Shown one piece after another: positions 23,105-32,115 of a stretch of 32,115 nucleotides of DNA. The stretch is from Sulfurimonas sp. RIFCSPLOWO2_12_36_12 (GTDB lineage Bacteria > Campylobacterota > Campylobacteria > Campylobacterales > Sulfurimonadaceae). Below the pieces are notes generated by a model that searched no databases, was not told where the DNA came from, and worked only from the letters and a program-made list of their open reading frames with translations. The position numbers were made by a program, and so were the translations under genes. Location: contig MIBZ01000001.1 in assembly GCA_001829675.1 (NCBI GenBank), positions 1 through 32,115 of the forward strand. Direction: 5' to 3'. Each line of letters begins with the position of its first letter. Position 1 is the first letter of the stretch.

Positions 23105-25090
23105 ATGCAAAACAAAGATAACAACAACAAAGATGATAATTTTTTTAATAAAAATCCACTGATTACTTTTGCAATATTTTCAGTAGTAATTATTTTACTC
23201 TTTAAAGCTTTAATGGGTGAAAACAGTAACTCAGGCGGTGAAGTTGTTGGAAGCAAGAGAGCAAAACAGATAAGTTACTCTGAATTGAAATCCTTAATAG
23301 AAAGCAAAGGTGTAAACAAAGTTGATATTGGACAGAGTTACATTAAAGCATACTCAACCGATAACTCTACTCTTTATACAACAAGGATTGTGCCAAGCGA
23401 TGCTAAGTTAACTGAAGTGTTAGACAAACAGGGCATAGAGTATAGCGGCTTTAGCGAAACTAACTGGTTTACAGAGATGTTTGGATGGCTTTTTCCATTT
23501 TTAATTATTATAGCTATATGGATGTTTTTTGCCGGACGAATGCAAAAGAGTATGGGTAGCGGTATTTTGGGAATGGGTACTTCTAAAAAGATGGTTAATT
23601 CAGAAAAGCCAAAAACAAAGTTTGATGATGTAGCCGGTGTAGAAGAGGCAAAAGAGGAAGTTCAAGAGATAGTTGACTTTTTAAAATATCCAGGTCGTTA
23701 TGTAGAGATTGGTGCGAAAATTCCAAAAGGTGTTTTACTGGTCGGTAGTCCCGGAACAGGAAAAACACTTCTGGCAAAAGCTGTTGCAGGTGAGGCAGAA
23801 GTGCCATTTTTCTCTGTAACCGGTTCAAGCTTTATTGAGATGTTTGTGGGTGTTGGAGCAGCTCGTGTTCGCGACCTTTTTGAGCAAGCTAAAAAAGATG
23901 CACCGAGTATAATCTTTATAGATGAGATAGATGCCATAGGTAAAAGCCGTGCAGCCGGTGCAAATATGGGCGGAAATGACGAGAGAGAACAAACACTAAA
24001 TCAACTTTTAGCAGAGATGGACGGATTTGGAACTGATACGCCCGTTATTATTTTAGCGGCAACAAACAGACCCGAGATACTTGACCAAGCTCTTCTTCGT
24101 CCCGGACGCTTTGATAGACAGGTTTTAGTTGACAAACCTGACTATGAAGGGCGTATTAAAATTTTAACGGTTCATGTTAAGGGCGTTAAAATGGATGCAG
24201 ATGTTGACCTTAAAGAGGTTGCTCGTCTAACAGCCGGTTTAGCCGGCGCTGATTTAGCAAATATAATTAACGAAGCAGCACTTTTAGCAGGTAGAAAAAG
24301 TCAAAAAACGGTAACGCAAAAAGATCTTTACGAGTCGGTAGAGCGTGCACTGGCGGGACTTGCTAAAAAATCTCGCCGTATCAATCCTAAAGAGAAAAAA
24401 ATTGTAGCGTATCATGAGAGCGGACATGCGCTTTTAGCCGAGACAACCAAGGGAGCTAAAAAAGTTTCAAAGGTTTCTATTGTGCCTCGCGGTTTGGCAG
24501 CCTTGGGGTATACTCTTAACACTCCTGAAGAGAATAAGTTTATGATGCAGCAGCACGAGCTTTGGGCAGAGGTAGATGTTCTTCTTGGCGGTCGTGCGGC
24601 TGAAGAGGTATTTATCGGCGAAATTTCGACCGGTGCAGGAAATGATTTAGAGCGTGCTACTGATATTATTAAATCAATGGTTCAGACTTATGGAATGAGC
24701 GATGTAGCCGGACTTATGGTTTTAGAAAAAAGCAGACACTCATTTTTGGGCGGAATGGGTCAAACTACTAGAGAGTACAGTGACAAAATGGCGGAGAACA
24801 TGGATGAATTCATCAAATCGTCACTTCAAAATAGATATAAAGATGTCGTAATTAGACTTCAAGAGTATAAGCCCGCTATTGAGAGTATTGTAAAGCTTCT
24901 TTATAAAAAAGAGAATATAACCGGTGAAGAGGTTAGAGGAATTATTACCAATTTTGAAAAAGAGAATAATTTAGTATCAAAAGTAAATATAGTCGTTGAT
25001 GATATAGAAGAAGAGCTAAAAGCCGATGCTAAAATGGCAGAGAATGATAAAAATGTAAAGCAAGATAAAGAGGAATCAGATGAAAAGTAA
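23105..25090 (+). CDS. ftsH: ATP-dependent zinc metalloprotease FtsH
   Basis: FtsH is a membrane-anchored AAA+ protease that degrades unassembled membrane and regulatory proteins. The 661-residue chain starts at ATG 23105, two bases after prmA; an earlier in-frame ATG would overlap prmA. Two membrane helices (about 18-35 and 124-144) flank a periplasmic part. The P-loop is GSPGTGKT (214-221), with Ser replacing the usual Pro at its second position. Then come [12 protein letters not shown], the second region of homology, and the zinc motif HESGH (437-441). A long acidic/Lys tail ends it. Its stop overlaps the next gene. Confidence 0.97.
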   Translation: MQNKDNNNKDDNFFNKNPLITFAIFSVVIILLFKALMGENSNSGGEVVGSKRAKQISYSELKSLIESKGVNKVDIGQSYIKAYSTDNSTLYTTRIVPSDAKLTEVLDKQGIEYSGFSETNWFTEMFGWLFPFLIIIAIWMFFAGRMQKSMGSGILGMGTSKKMVNSEKPKTKFDDVAGVEEAKEEVQEIVDFLKYPGRYVEIGAKIPKGVLLVGSPGTGKTLLAKAVAGEAEVPFFSVTGSSFIEMFVGVGAARVRDLFEQAKKDAPSIIFIDEIDAIGKSRAAGANMGGNDEREQTLNQLLAEMDGFGTDTPVIILAATNRPEILDQALLRPGRFDRQVLVDKPDYEGRIKILTVHVKGVKMDADVDLKEVARLTAGLAGADLANIINEAALLAGRKSQKTVTQKDLYESVERALAGLAKKSRRINPKEKKIVAYHESGHALLAETTKGAKKVSKVSIVPRGLAALGYTLNTPEENKFMMQQHELWAEVDVLLGGRAAEEVFIGEISTGAGNDLERATDIIKSMVQTYGMSDVAGLMVLEKSRHSFLGGMGQTTREYSDKMAENMDEFIKSSLQNRYKDVVIRLQEYKPAIESIVKLLYKKENITGEEVRGIITNFEKENNLVSKVNIVVDDIEEELKADAKMAENDKNVKQDKEESDEK

Positions 25091-25733
25091 TCTTTTACCG
25101 ATTGCAAGAGAGGGTTGGAACTACCTAATCGGGTCTATTGTACTGTTGTTAATTTTTAAATTTCTTAACTTTGAGTTTTTACAATTTTTAGCTTTTTTAG
25201 CAATGATGTTTTTTGTTTATGTATTTAGAAATCCAGAGAGACAAAATATGCTTTACCAAGAAAATAGCATAGTAAGTCCGGTAGATGGAACCGTTGTCTC
25301 AATTGAAGAACTGCATGACGAAGAGAATAGCGGATATAAGGTAGAGATAGAGGGTACTTATTTAAATGTATCTCTGCTAAGGGTTCCATTCACATCATCT
25401 TTAGAGCACATCGAGATACAAAGAGGTGCAAGACTCTCTGCAACAAGTCCGCTCTCAAAAAACATTAATGAAAATGCGGAATTGATTTTTGCTGATAAGA
25501 GATCATCAAATAAGATAAAAATCATACATAAGCTAAAACAGAGTTTTGAGACTATTGATATCGATATTATAAAAGCTCAAGATTTATTGCAAGGTACAAG
25601 ATACGGTCTTATGATAAACGGAATAACTACAATCTATTTACCGACTAATTTTAGATTAAATGTTGGTTTAGGCAGTGAGCTTATAGCCTCAGAAACACTT
25701 ATCGGATACTTTACCAATGAGAGTAAAAAGTAA
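25080..25733 (+). CDS. Phosphatidylserine-decarboxylase-like membrane protein, probably inactive
   Basis: A 217-residue protein with two N-terminal membrane helices (about 15-30 and 33-49), then a PSD-type beta fold: FRNPERQ, SPVDGTVVSI and RYGLMINGITTIYLP. In PSD enzymes of this shape the last region carries the Gly-Ser that self-cleaves to make the pyruvoyl cofactor (pattern RxGxxxFGSR..YLP). Here Ser is Ile182 in NGIT, and the NVHxNRxP histidine region reads NVSLLRVP. It is therefore probably a non-enzymatic homologue. It overlaps ftsH by 11 bases and corresponds to Cj1115-like/HP1070-like genes that usually precede pssA, which is not next here. Confidence 0.78.
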   Translation: MKSNLLPIAREGWNYLIGSIVLLLIFKFLNFEFLQFLAFLAMMFFVYVFRNPERQNMLYQENSIVSPVDGTVVSIEELHDEENSGYKVEIEGTYLNVSLLRVPFTSSLEHIEIQRGARLSATSPLSKNINENAELIFADKRSSNKIKIIHKLKQSFETIDIDIIKAQDLLQGTRYGLMINGITTIYLPTNFRLNVGLGSELIASETLIGYFTNESKK

Positions 25734-25736
25734 ACT

Positions 25737-28076
25737 TTAGTTTTGAGTTTGACTCTTATCAAACATTAGTTTATCAACATCAATACTAAAGCTAAAATAT
25801 TCAGAGTTAAAATTGTTCTTATTTACTTTTGAGAGTTGAACTGTTGCTCCTTTGTTGTTTCTTGCTTCAAGATAAAGAAGACCAAGCGCATATCTGCTCT
25901 CTAGAAAATCAGGATTCTTCATTTTGGAGAGTTCTAAAAGAGCAATCGCATTTGAGTGATGATTTGCTGCAGTAGAAGCAACAGCACCTAAGAATAGAGT
26001 CTGAGAATCATTTACTTTTAGATTATCGATTAGATTATTATAGAGTGTATAAGACTCCTCATATGCTTTGTCGTAGAGTGAAGCAAGTGCTAAAGCGCTT
26101 GTTAATTCATGAGTTTGATTGGTTGTTGATTCAAGTGCTTGTTTTAACTGTTCTCTTAGATAGTATAGTTTTCCGGTTATTAGATTTTGTTGAGTATATA
26201 GATATCTCGTAACATGCGCACCAAAATATAGGTCGCTAAAATTAAATTTTTGGACTTTGAGATAGTTCATAACCTCACTTGCATATTTTACAGAGTTAAG
26301 TTTACTAAAGTGCGCATCAATATACATTATGTGCGGCAGTATCTCATTAGGAAGCAGAATTGTAAGTTTATTCGCCGATTTTTGCGCTGCTTCTATATCG
26401 TTTACTTTTAGAGCTATTATGATATCTAAAGCCAAATATAAAGGCTTCTGCTGATAATTTTTCTCTAGCCAATCAGTGGCTGAAATTGCGTTATCCTCAC
26501 TAATAAAAAGCAGAGTTTTGTAGAGTTCTACATCTTCTGAAGGCTTTTCCTGAGAAACGGCATCTTTAACAATTGATGACAACTTCGAGCTCTCTTTATT
26601 GATAAGCTGAGAGCACATAATCGCATATATTCCAGATGTATAATTTTTTGCATCAAGATTATATGAGCGTAAAAAATGTTTATGCGCATCAACCATATTT
26701 CCCATTTGTGCATATGTAAGAGCTAAATTGTAGTGCAGTACAGAATGTTTGGGCTGAATTTCAACTAGCTTTTGCAGCAATTCATTTGCTTCTCTTAGTT
26801 TAAATGAGAGAGCATTTTTGATTGCTTTTACAATTCCTATATTTACATTTGAAGATGAAGAACTTTTTTCCAAATACTCTTTAGCAGAGTCTGTATTATC
26901 GATAAATATATTTGCAGTTCCTTTTCGAATATAATTTATAGTTTGATTTGCATTAAAAATTTTGTATGGTGAAAAATAGAATATTTTTTGATAATTCATC
27001 TCTTTTGAGTTGCTTATAAAGTTTCTATATCGTTTTTGTGCCAGTTCAGCATCAAAGAGAGAATCTTTTAAATTGACTTTGATTGGGTATGCTTTATAAA
27101 CTTCTTCTTTAAAAATATCCGTAACATTCTCTATCTCTTTTGCTGCCTCTTGAATTTGACCGGCTTTTAGATTTATATATCCAATGGCAAGTTGAGATTC
27201 CATCGGTTTAATACCGTTTTTAATAGCATCTTGAAAATGTATTTTTGCCTGCTTTAAATCTCCGGTTCTTGCATAAAGCAAACCCAAACTAAAACTGTTT
27301 GTCGGAGATGAGTCTTTCTCAAGGCTCTCTATTGCTTTTTGATTATTATCAAAAAGAGCGTTTATTTTTGAGCTTAAATTATTTTGTACTTTTGCATACT
27401 CATTTGTAGTTGGATTTTTAAGTGCGCTAAGAGCTTCCAAATAGTTGCCGTTATAGTAGTTGATAAGCGTGTAGTAGTAAGAGTATAGAGGTGATTGTCT
27501 CTCTTGTGGTAAATAGGCATAAGCTAAATCAATGTAGTATCTAAAACCTTTTTCATTTTCTAGATGTAGTGAACAAACAGCCGCGTTGATGGCGCTTACA
27601 CATCTTTTTTCATTATTTTGTATTGCTTTTTGAAATGAGTTTAGAGCTGTTTCATACTGTGCATCTTTAATCTGTGCAACACCAAGGTTATATGCAGATA
27701 CGGCTTCGCTGAAGTGTGCTATTTTTTCATAAAGAGTGAGAGCCTCATTTTTAGAGCCTGTTGAGTAGAGATAGTCCGCTTTGGCTATCATATTTTCTAT
27801 TTTACTTGGTTCTACTGTTTCTAAAGGCTCTTTTTCCAACTTCTCATTTGCGTTATCCATGGAGAGTTCAACAGGCTTTTTTGATTGTTTAAGCAATACT
27901 ACTGAGATAACTGTTATTATTAAAACAAACACAACCCCAATGCCTATAAACAGAAGCTTTTTTTTATTTTTGGATGATGAATTTTCGTCTATTGTCGATT
28001 TATTTGAAGAGCCATTGTCGTTTGCAGCATCACTATCTTCAATGATAATTATCTCTTCTTCTAATCCATCAGCCAT
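25737..28076 (-). CDS. Single-span TPR-repeat protein
   Basis: A 779-residue protein. An acidic and polar cytoplasmic head (1-40) ends in NKKK; one membrane helix follows at 41-62. Then comes a large array of tetratricopeptide repeats (about 90-770). Examples are VSAYNLGVAQIKDAQYETALNSF, FSLGLLYARTGDLKQAKIHF and LHYNLALTYAQMGNMVDAHKHF. Topology puts the repeats outside the cytoplasm. It follows serS, as in Campylobacter (Cj0389-Cj0390 by my recollection), so the pair is conserved. TPR scaffolds bind protein partners; the partner is unknown. The hairpins at 28113-28162 separate it from serS. Confidence 0.85.
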   Translation of the reverse strand: MADGLEEEIIIIEDSDAANDNGSSNKSTIDENSSSKNKKKLLFIGIGVVFVLIITVISVVLLKQSKKPVELSMDNANEKLEKEPLETVEPSKIENMIAKADYLYSTGSKNEALTLYEKIAHFSEAVSAYNLGVAQIKDAQYETALNSFQKAIQNNEKRCVSAINAAVCSLHLENEKGFRYYIDLAYAYLPQERQSPLYSYYYTLINYYNGNYLEALSALKNPTTNEYAKVQNNLSSKINALFDNNQKAIESLEKDSSPTNSFSLGLLYARTGDLKQAKIHFQDAIKNGIKPMESQLAIGYINLKAGQIQEAAKEIENVTDIFKEEVYKAYPIKVNLKDSLFDAELAQKRYRNFISNSKEMNYQKIFYFSPYKIFNANQTINYIRKGTANIFIDNTDSAKEYLEKSSSSSNVNIGIVKAIKNALSFKLREANELLQKLVEIQPKHSVLHYNLALTYAQMGNMVDAHKHFLRSYNLDAKNYTSGIYAIMCSQLINKESSKLSSIVKDAVSQEKPSEDVELYKTLLFISEDNAISATDWLEKNYQQKPLYLALDIIIALKVNDIEAAQKSANKLTILLPNEILPHIMYIDAHFSKLNSVKYASEVMNYLKVQKFNFSDLYFGAHVTRYLYTQQNLITGKLYYLREQLKQALESTTNQTHELTSALALASLYDKAYEESYTLYNNLIDNLKVNDSQTLFLGAVASTAANHHSNAIALLELSKMKNPDFLESRYALGLLYLEARNNKGATVQLSKVNKNNFNSEYFSFSIDVDKLMFDKSQTQN

Positions 28077-28108
28077 TATCTACCTTGTTATCGTTTCTTT
28101 TTCAAAGC

Positions 28109-28133
28109 AAAAAAAGTACCATAAAGATACTTT
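28109..28133 (-). terminator. Terminator after serS
   Basis: On the minus strand AAAGTA (28133-28128) and TACTTT (28118-28113) form a short stem with a 9-base loop, followed directly by more Ts (28112-28109). It lies about 50 bases downstream of the serS stop and before the TPR gene. Confidence 0.55.
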
Positions 28134-28140
28134 GTATTTC

Positions 28141-28162
28141 TCGAAAAAACTATGTTTTTCGA
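28141..28162. repeat. Perfect 8-bp inverted repeat between serS and the TPR gene
   Basis: TCGAAAAA (28141-28148) and TTTTTCGA (28155-28162) flank a 6-base centre. It is a second dyad just upstream (in the minus sense) of the serS terminator stem. It could add to termination or bind a regulator. Confidence 0.6.
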
Positions 28163-28183
28163 AGCTTTAGTGTGCAACATCAG

Positions 28184-29431
28184 TTAGCTTATATATGGCT
28201 CAAGTACCTTTGGAATCGTAATGCTTCCGTCTTCATTTTGAAAGTTCTCCATAATAGCAACTAAGGTTCTTCCAACAGCTAATGATGAACCGTTTAATGT
28301 ATGTACAAAAGAGTTTTTATCTCCGTCTTTGTATCTTATTTTTGCTCGTCTTGCTTGAAATTCTCTAGTGTTAGAGACTGAGCTTATCTCTCTGTAACTA
28401 TTTTGCCCCGGTAGCCAAACTTCCAAATCAACTGTTTTTGCTGCGCCAAACCCTAAATCACCGGCACAAAGGGTTACAAGGCGGTGTGGAAGTTCAAGTG
28501 CGCTAAGTAAATCTGATGCACATGAAACCATTTCATCAAAAATCTTATCACTATCTTCAGGTTTTGTAATGCTCACAAGCTCGACTTTGTGAAACTGATG
28601 TTGTCTTATCATACCTCTTGTGTCTCGTCCGGCTGCGCCTGCCTCTTTTCTAAAGCATGATGTATATGCCGTCATTTTTATCGGTAATTTATCGTGTGCT
28701 AAAATCTCATCTTGATAGAGATTTGTAACAGGAACTTCCGCTGTTGGAATCAAAAACAGCTCTTGGTCTTGGATTTTGTAGAGGTCATCTTCAAATTTTG
28801 GAAGCTGTCCTGTTCCCTCCAGCGCTGCTCTGTTTACAAGAGATGGAACACTAACTTCTTCAAAACCTCTTTTTGAGTTGAAATTTAGCATAAAGTTAAT
28901 AAGTGCGCGCTCTAACTTTGCACCCATTCCAAAAGAGACGCTAAAACGGCTGGTTGCCAGTTTTACACCTCTCTCAAAATCTATCCACCCGTTTTGTTCA
29001 GCCAATTCCCAGTGCTCTTTTGGAGAGAAACTAAACTCTTTTGGAGATAAAACTTTTTTAATTTCTACATTATCGTTTTCATCTGCGCCATCCGGAACAT
29101 CATCATCCGGTATGTTCGGAATTGACATAGCAAGAGCCTCAAGAGATTCTTGCTTTACTCTTTGAATCTCTAAGGCATCAGCTATATTGATTTTGTTTGC
29201 ATCAACTTTTGCTTTTAGCTCACTTACATCTTTGCCCTCTTTTTTGTAAATGCCAAACTCTTTACTCATCGTATTTTGTGCTGCTTGTAAAGTCTCATAA
29301 TCAACTTTTGCAACTTTTAGCTCTTCATTTTTTTTCTTCAAATCATCAAGAAGTTCAACACTCACGCCTTTGCGTGTAAGTTTAGCACTAACGCCCCCAA
29401 AATCTTTTTGTAGTAATTTTAAATCAATCAT
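28184..29431 (-). CDS. serS: Serine-tRNA ligase
   Basis: SerRS charges tRNA-Ser (and tRNA-Sec where present) with serine. The 415-residue class II synthetase has the N-terminal antiparallel coiled coil that grips the long variable arm (about 25-105). The class II core follows: motif 1 near [11 protein letters not shown], motif 2 [19 protein letters not shown], and motif 3 [17 protein letters not shown]. Length matches the family. It is followed by the TPR membrane protein gene behind a terminator-like hairpin and is divergent from the GGDEF-EAL gene. Confidence 0.98.
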   Translation of the reverse strand: MIDLKLLQKDFGGVSAKLTRKGVSVELLDDLKKKNEELKVAKVDYETLQAAQNTMSKEFGIYKKEGKDVSELKAKVDANKINIADALEIQRVKQESLEALAMSIPNIPDDDVPDGADENDNVEIKKVLSPKEFSFSPKEHWELAEQNGWIDFERGVKLATSRFSVSFGMGAKLERALINFMLNFNSKRGFEEVSVPSLVNRAALEGTGQLPKFEDDLYKIQDQELFLIPTAEVPVTNLYQDEILAHDKLPIKMTAYTSCFRKEAGAAGRDTRGMIRQHQFHKVELVSITKPEDSDKIFDEMVSCASDLLSALELPHRLVTLCAGDLGFGAAKTVDLEVWLPGQNSYREISSVSNTREFQARRAKIRYKDGDKNSFVHTLNGSSLAVGRTLVAIMENFQNEDGSITIPKVLEPYIS

Positions 29432-29540
29432 TGTTATCCTAAAAAATAAGTGGTGAAATTATATCAAAATAAACTATTTAAGCATACTATGACATCTATA
29501 TGATAAAATACAACAATTTAGAAAAAGTAACAGGAAATTT

Positions 29541-31970
29541 ATGCAAGTGCCATTTGATAATAATGTAATTCTTGATTCGCTTGAGCAGAGCATCTTTGTA
29601 AAAGATGTTAACTCCGTCTTTCTATTTGTCAATAGAGCATGTGCGCAATTGATAGGAAAAAAAGCTTCAGAAATTGTCGGAAAAAATGATTTAGATTTTT
29701 TCCCAAGAGAGATTGCTCTAAAATATCGTGATGATGATGCAACCGTTGTTCATGATAAAAAAGTAATAGATACTGAAGAAAATATTGTAATAAATAATCA
29801 AATACGAATAATAAGAACTATTAAAAAACCACTTTATAAAGGTAGTGAAGTTGTTGCAATAATTGGTATTTTTTGGGATATAACAAATGAAAAAGAAGAA
29901 AAAATTTATTATAAAAAGCTTCAATCCGGTCTTAAGCAAGCTCAAGCACTTGCAAATATTGGACACTGGGAGCTTGACCTACTTAAAAACACTCTATATT
30001 GGTCTGATGAGGTTTACCGCATATTTGGTCTTAAGCCGCAAGAGTTTGGTGCAACTTATGAAGCATTTTTAGGACATATACATCCAGAAGATGTGGCTTT
30101 GGTAAACAACGCTTACGCCACATCCATTAAAGAGAAGCACGGTTACTATGTTGAGCATCGCATTGTACGGAAAAACGGTGAGGTTGGGTTTGTTGAAGAG
30201 AGATGTGAACATGAGTTTGACGGTAATGGAAACCCGGTAAGATCAATCGGTACGGTTCACGATATAACAAGACGAAAAAATGCGGAAAATCAACTTATTT
30301 TGGCATCTGCTGTTTTTGAAAAGATGAATGACGGGGTTCTTATTACTGATGAAAAACAGCATATTCTCACGATAAATAGTGCATATAGCGCTATATCCGG
30401 TTACATGCCCGAAGATGTTAAAGGAAAAACTCCAAACACATTTAGCTCAGGTTGGCATGATAATATTTTTTATAAAGGTTTATGGGATGAACTTAATGCA
30501 AAAGGTCAATGGAACGGAGAAATTATGGACCGCAGAAAAAGCGGTGAGTTATATACTGCTGAATTAAATATTATTGCTTTGCACAATAAAGACGGTAAAT
30601 TGACGAACTACATATCTATATTCAATGACATAAGTGAGAAGAAGCAAAAAGAGAATTTGATTCATAATCTTGCCTACTTTGACACACTTACAAATCTCCC
30701 AAATAGGGTACTGTTTCAAGAGCGTGTTATTAATATGATTCCGGCATTAAAACGAAACTCTAAAAAGATGGCTATATTTTTTATAGATATGGATAATTTT
30801 AAAAATATAAATGATACATTTGGGCATTTAACCGGAGATAAATTTTTGATTGAAGTAGCAAAATCAATCAAATCTCTTCTTCGTGAGCAGGATACTTTGG
30901 CACGATTAGGCGGTGATGAGTTTACAATTATACTCGAAGATGTCGAGTCAATTTTAGATATAGGCTTCGTTGCTGATAAAATTATTAGTAGATTTAAAGC
31001 GCCGGTTGTAATTGAGGGTAAAAATTTTTATACCGGTGCAAGCGTCGGCATTAGTATCTATCCTGATGATTCAGAGAGTTATGAAGGACTTGTAAAAGCT
31101 GCCGATACCGCAATGTATCAGGTAAAAGAGGCCGGAAAAAACGGTTATCAGTTTTTTACACAATCAATGAATGAGAAGATAACCCAGCGTGCACTCATAG
31201 AAAATGATTTGCGAAGTGCTATTGATAAAGAAGAGCTATTTTTAGAGTATCAGCCAAAAGTTAATCTGGAGACAAAGAGCGTTTACGGTATGGAAGCGTT
31301 GGTTCGCTGGAATCATTCAGATGTCGGTCTCATACGACCGGATAAATTTATTGGCATATCCGAAGAGACAGGACAAATAGTGCAGATAGGTTTGTGGGTT
31401 GCAAAACAAGCTATTGGTGACACAAAAGCACTTCATGATGAGGGTAAAAAGCTTACAGTATCAATAAATGTATCTAGCAAGCAGTTAAATAATGACTCTT
31501 TTGTTGATGATATTTGTGCCATTGCAGATGATATTGGGCTAGATAAAAGCTATATCGAATTAGAGATTACAGAGAGCCATATTATGAAGAGTGTTGATAA
31601 AGCACTCTCTATATTAAATGCACTATATGCAAAAGGCTTTAAGCTCTCAATAGATGATTTTGGAACCGGTTACTCATCACTTAGTTATCTTAAAAAATTA
31701 CCCGCTAAAACTATAAAAATAGACCGTAGTTTTGTGCTTGATATCGATAAAGATGAAGATGACCGCTCAATTGTTGCGGCAATTATAGCAATGGCAAAAT
31801 CACTAGGCAAAGATGTGATAGCAGAGGGTTCTGAAACCAAAGAGCATGTTGATGCGTTAAAGTTTTTACACTGCAACCAAATACAAGGGTACTATTTTAG
31901 TAAACCCCTAAGAATAGAGAAGTTTAAAGAGTTTATTGAAAATTTTAAGGGTGAGGGCAAATCAGTTTAA
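29541..31970 (+). CDS. Cytosolic triple-PAS GGDEF-EAL protein
   Basis: An 809-residue bifunctional-looking c-di-GMP enzyme without membrane helices. Three PAS domains (about 5-110, 130-250, 260-365) sense an internal or soluble signal. The GGDEF cyclase domain is intact: GGDEF at 457-461, with an RxxD inhibitory site (REQD) five residues before it. The EAL phosphodiesterase domain is intact too: EALVRW with Glu585, NVSSKQ, LEITES, DDFGTGYSS, and QGYYFSKPL at the end. Which activity dominates cannot be told. AGGA is six bases before the ATG. It stands alone and divergent from serS. Confidence 0.95.
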   Translation: MQVPFDNNVILDSLEQSIFVKDVNSVFLFVNRACAQLIGKKASEIVGKNDLDFFPREIALKYRDDDATVVHDKKVIDTEENIVINNQIRIIRTIKKPLYKGSEVVAIIGIFWDITNEKEEKIYYKKLQSGLKQAQALANIGHWELDLLKNTLYWSDEVYRIFGLKPQEFGATYEAFLGHIHPEDVALVNNAYATSIKEKHGYYVEHRIVRKNGEVGFVEERCEHEFDGNGNPVRSIGTVHDITRRKNAENQLILASAVFEKMNDGVLITDEKQHILTINSAYSAISGYMPEDVKGKTPNTFSSGWHDNIFYKGLWDELNAKGQWNGEIMDRRKSGELYTAELNIIALHNKDGKLTNYISIFNDISEKKQKENLIHNLAYFDTLTNLPNRVLFQERVINMIPALKRNSKKMAIFFIDMDNFKNINDTFGHLTGDKFLIEVAKSIKSLLREQDTLARLGGDEFTIILEDVESILDIGFVADKIISRFKAPVVIEGKNFYTGASVGISIYPDDSESYEGLVKAADTAMYQVKEAGKNGYQFFTQSMNEKITQRALIENDLRSAIDKEELFLEYQPKVNLETKSVYGMEALVRWNHSDVGLIRPDKFIGISEETGQIVQIGLWVAKQAIGDTKALHDEGKKLTVSINVSSKQLNNDSFVDDICAIADDIGLDKSYIELEITESHIMKSVDKALSILNALYAKGFKLSIDDFGTGYSSLSYLKKLPAKTIKIDRSFVLDIDKDEDDRSIVAAIIAMAKSLGKDVIAEGSETKEHVDALKFLHCNQIQGYYFSKPLRIEKFKEFIENFKGEGKSV

Positions 31971-31974
31971 ACTA

Positions 31975-32115
31975 TTATGACAATATATCTTTAGCTAGTT
32001 GAAATTGGTTTGCAGTCATAAGATGAAGTTTTGGGTGAAGTGCTTTTAACTCTAAAAATAGTTTTTTACTAAGTTCAAATCCAACTCTGTACTCTTCATC
32101 CGCTCCTTTTTCATT
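31975..32115 (-). CDS. Probable MetF-like (methylenetetrahydrofolate reductase) protein, C-terminus only
   Basis: The last 46 residues of a gene entering from the right edge, ending at TAA 31977-31975. The segment YRVGFELSKKLFLELKALHP followed by HLMTAN and LAKDIL resembles the final barrel strand and helix of MetF-type proteins (a GiHiM-like strand near the end). If so, it makes 5-methyl-tetrahydrofolate for methionine synthesis. The identification rests on a short stretch and could be wrong. It converges on the GGDEF-EAL gene with only a few bases between the stops. Confidence 0.4.
   Translation of the reverse strand, partial: NEKGADEEYRVGFELSKKLFLELKALHPKLHLMTANQFQLAKDILS

Noticed and set aside
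25668..25679. LGSE (197-200) as the PSD cleavage site
   Set aside because: It resembles LGST, but the preceding RYGLMINGITTIYLP aligns better with the cleavage region, and LGSE falls in the later G-x-x-V/I-x-A-x-E-T strand.
1..32115. CRISPR arrays, rRNA operons, insertion sequences
   Set aside because: No regularly spaced repeats, rRNA-like sequence or transposase genes seen; the only recombinases are the two described.

Overview
The window looks like chromosome of a Campylobacterota (Epsilonproteobacteria) member, most likely Sulfurimonas or a close relative. This rests on the AT-rich composition, the strong protein matches I recognise by eye, and the order cheY-prmA-ftsH-psd-like, which I recall from Campylobacter and Helicobacter. 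No database search was possible, so the genus is an inference.

Region 1 (1-4422) is accessory DNA. A tyrosine integrase lies directly downstream of the 3' end of a tRNA-Val(GAC) gene, the classic layout of an integrated element. To its left is a tightly packed four-gene operon (348-2502): an unknown two-domain protein, a protein with a transglutaminase-like Cys/His/Asp pattern, a serine recombinase and a small membrane protein. It is driven by a near-consensus sigma70 promoter. Two paralogous genes for SHOCT-tailed membrane proteins flank this operon in direct orientation, and they share their upstream DNA. This is the best candidate for something undescribed.

Region 2 (4500-9660) is core metabolism and repair: pckA on the plus strand converges on a minus-strand operon of a radical SAM/SPASM protein, uvrB and a DedA-family gene. 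uvrB has a perfect -10 box 5 nt before its ATG and may be leaderless. Region 3 (9700-13230) holds a 43-codon secreted peptide gene, then a minus-strand operon rimB-like, rimK, M42 peptidase, corA. The first three could form a protein-glutamylation write/erase/trim set.

Region 4 (13340-14411) has an acidic small protein with a structured leader, a coiled-coil/ZapA-like gene pair and a tRNA-Arg(GCG). Region 5 (14474-19432) carries Hpt-trpA (minus), panB-ruvB-AI-2E permease (plus) and an LpxL/HtrB acyltransferase (minus). Region 6 (19565-25733) is a plus-strand run: a membrane PDC-sensor protein coupled to hisH, then hisA, cheY, prmA, ftsH and a phosphatidylserine-decarboxylase-like protein that lacks the self-cleavage serine.

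Region 7 (25737-32115) has serS and a TPR membrane protein on the minus strand, a soluble triple-PAS GGDEF-EAL protein on the plus strand, and the C-terminus of a probable MetF-like protein entering from the right edge. Several genes start with TTG inside stop-overlap junctions (trpA, the permease) or with a good ribosome binding site (cheY).
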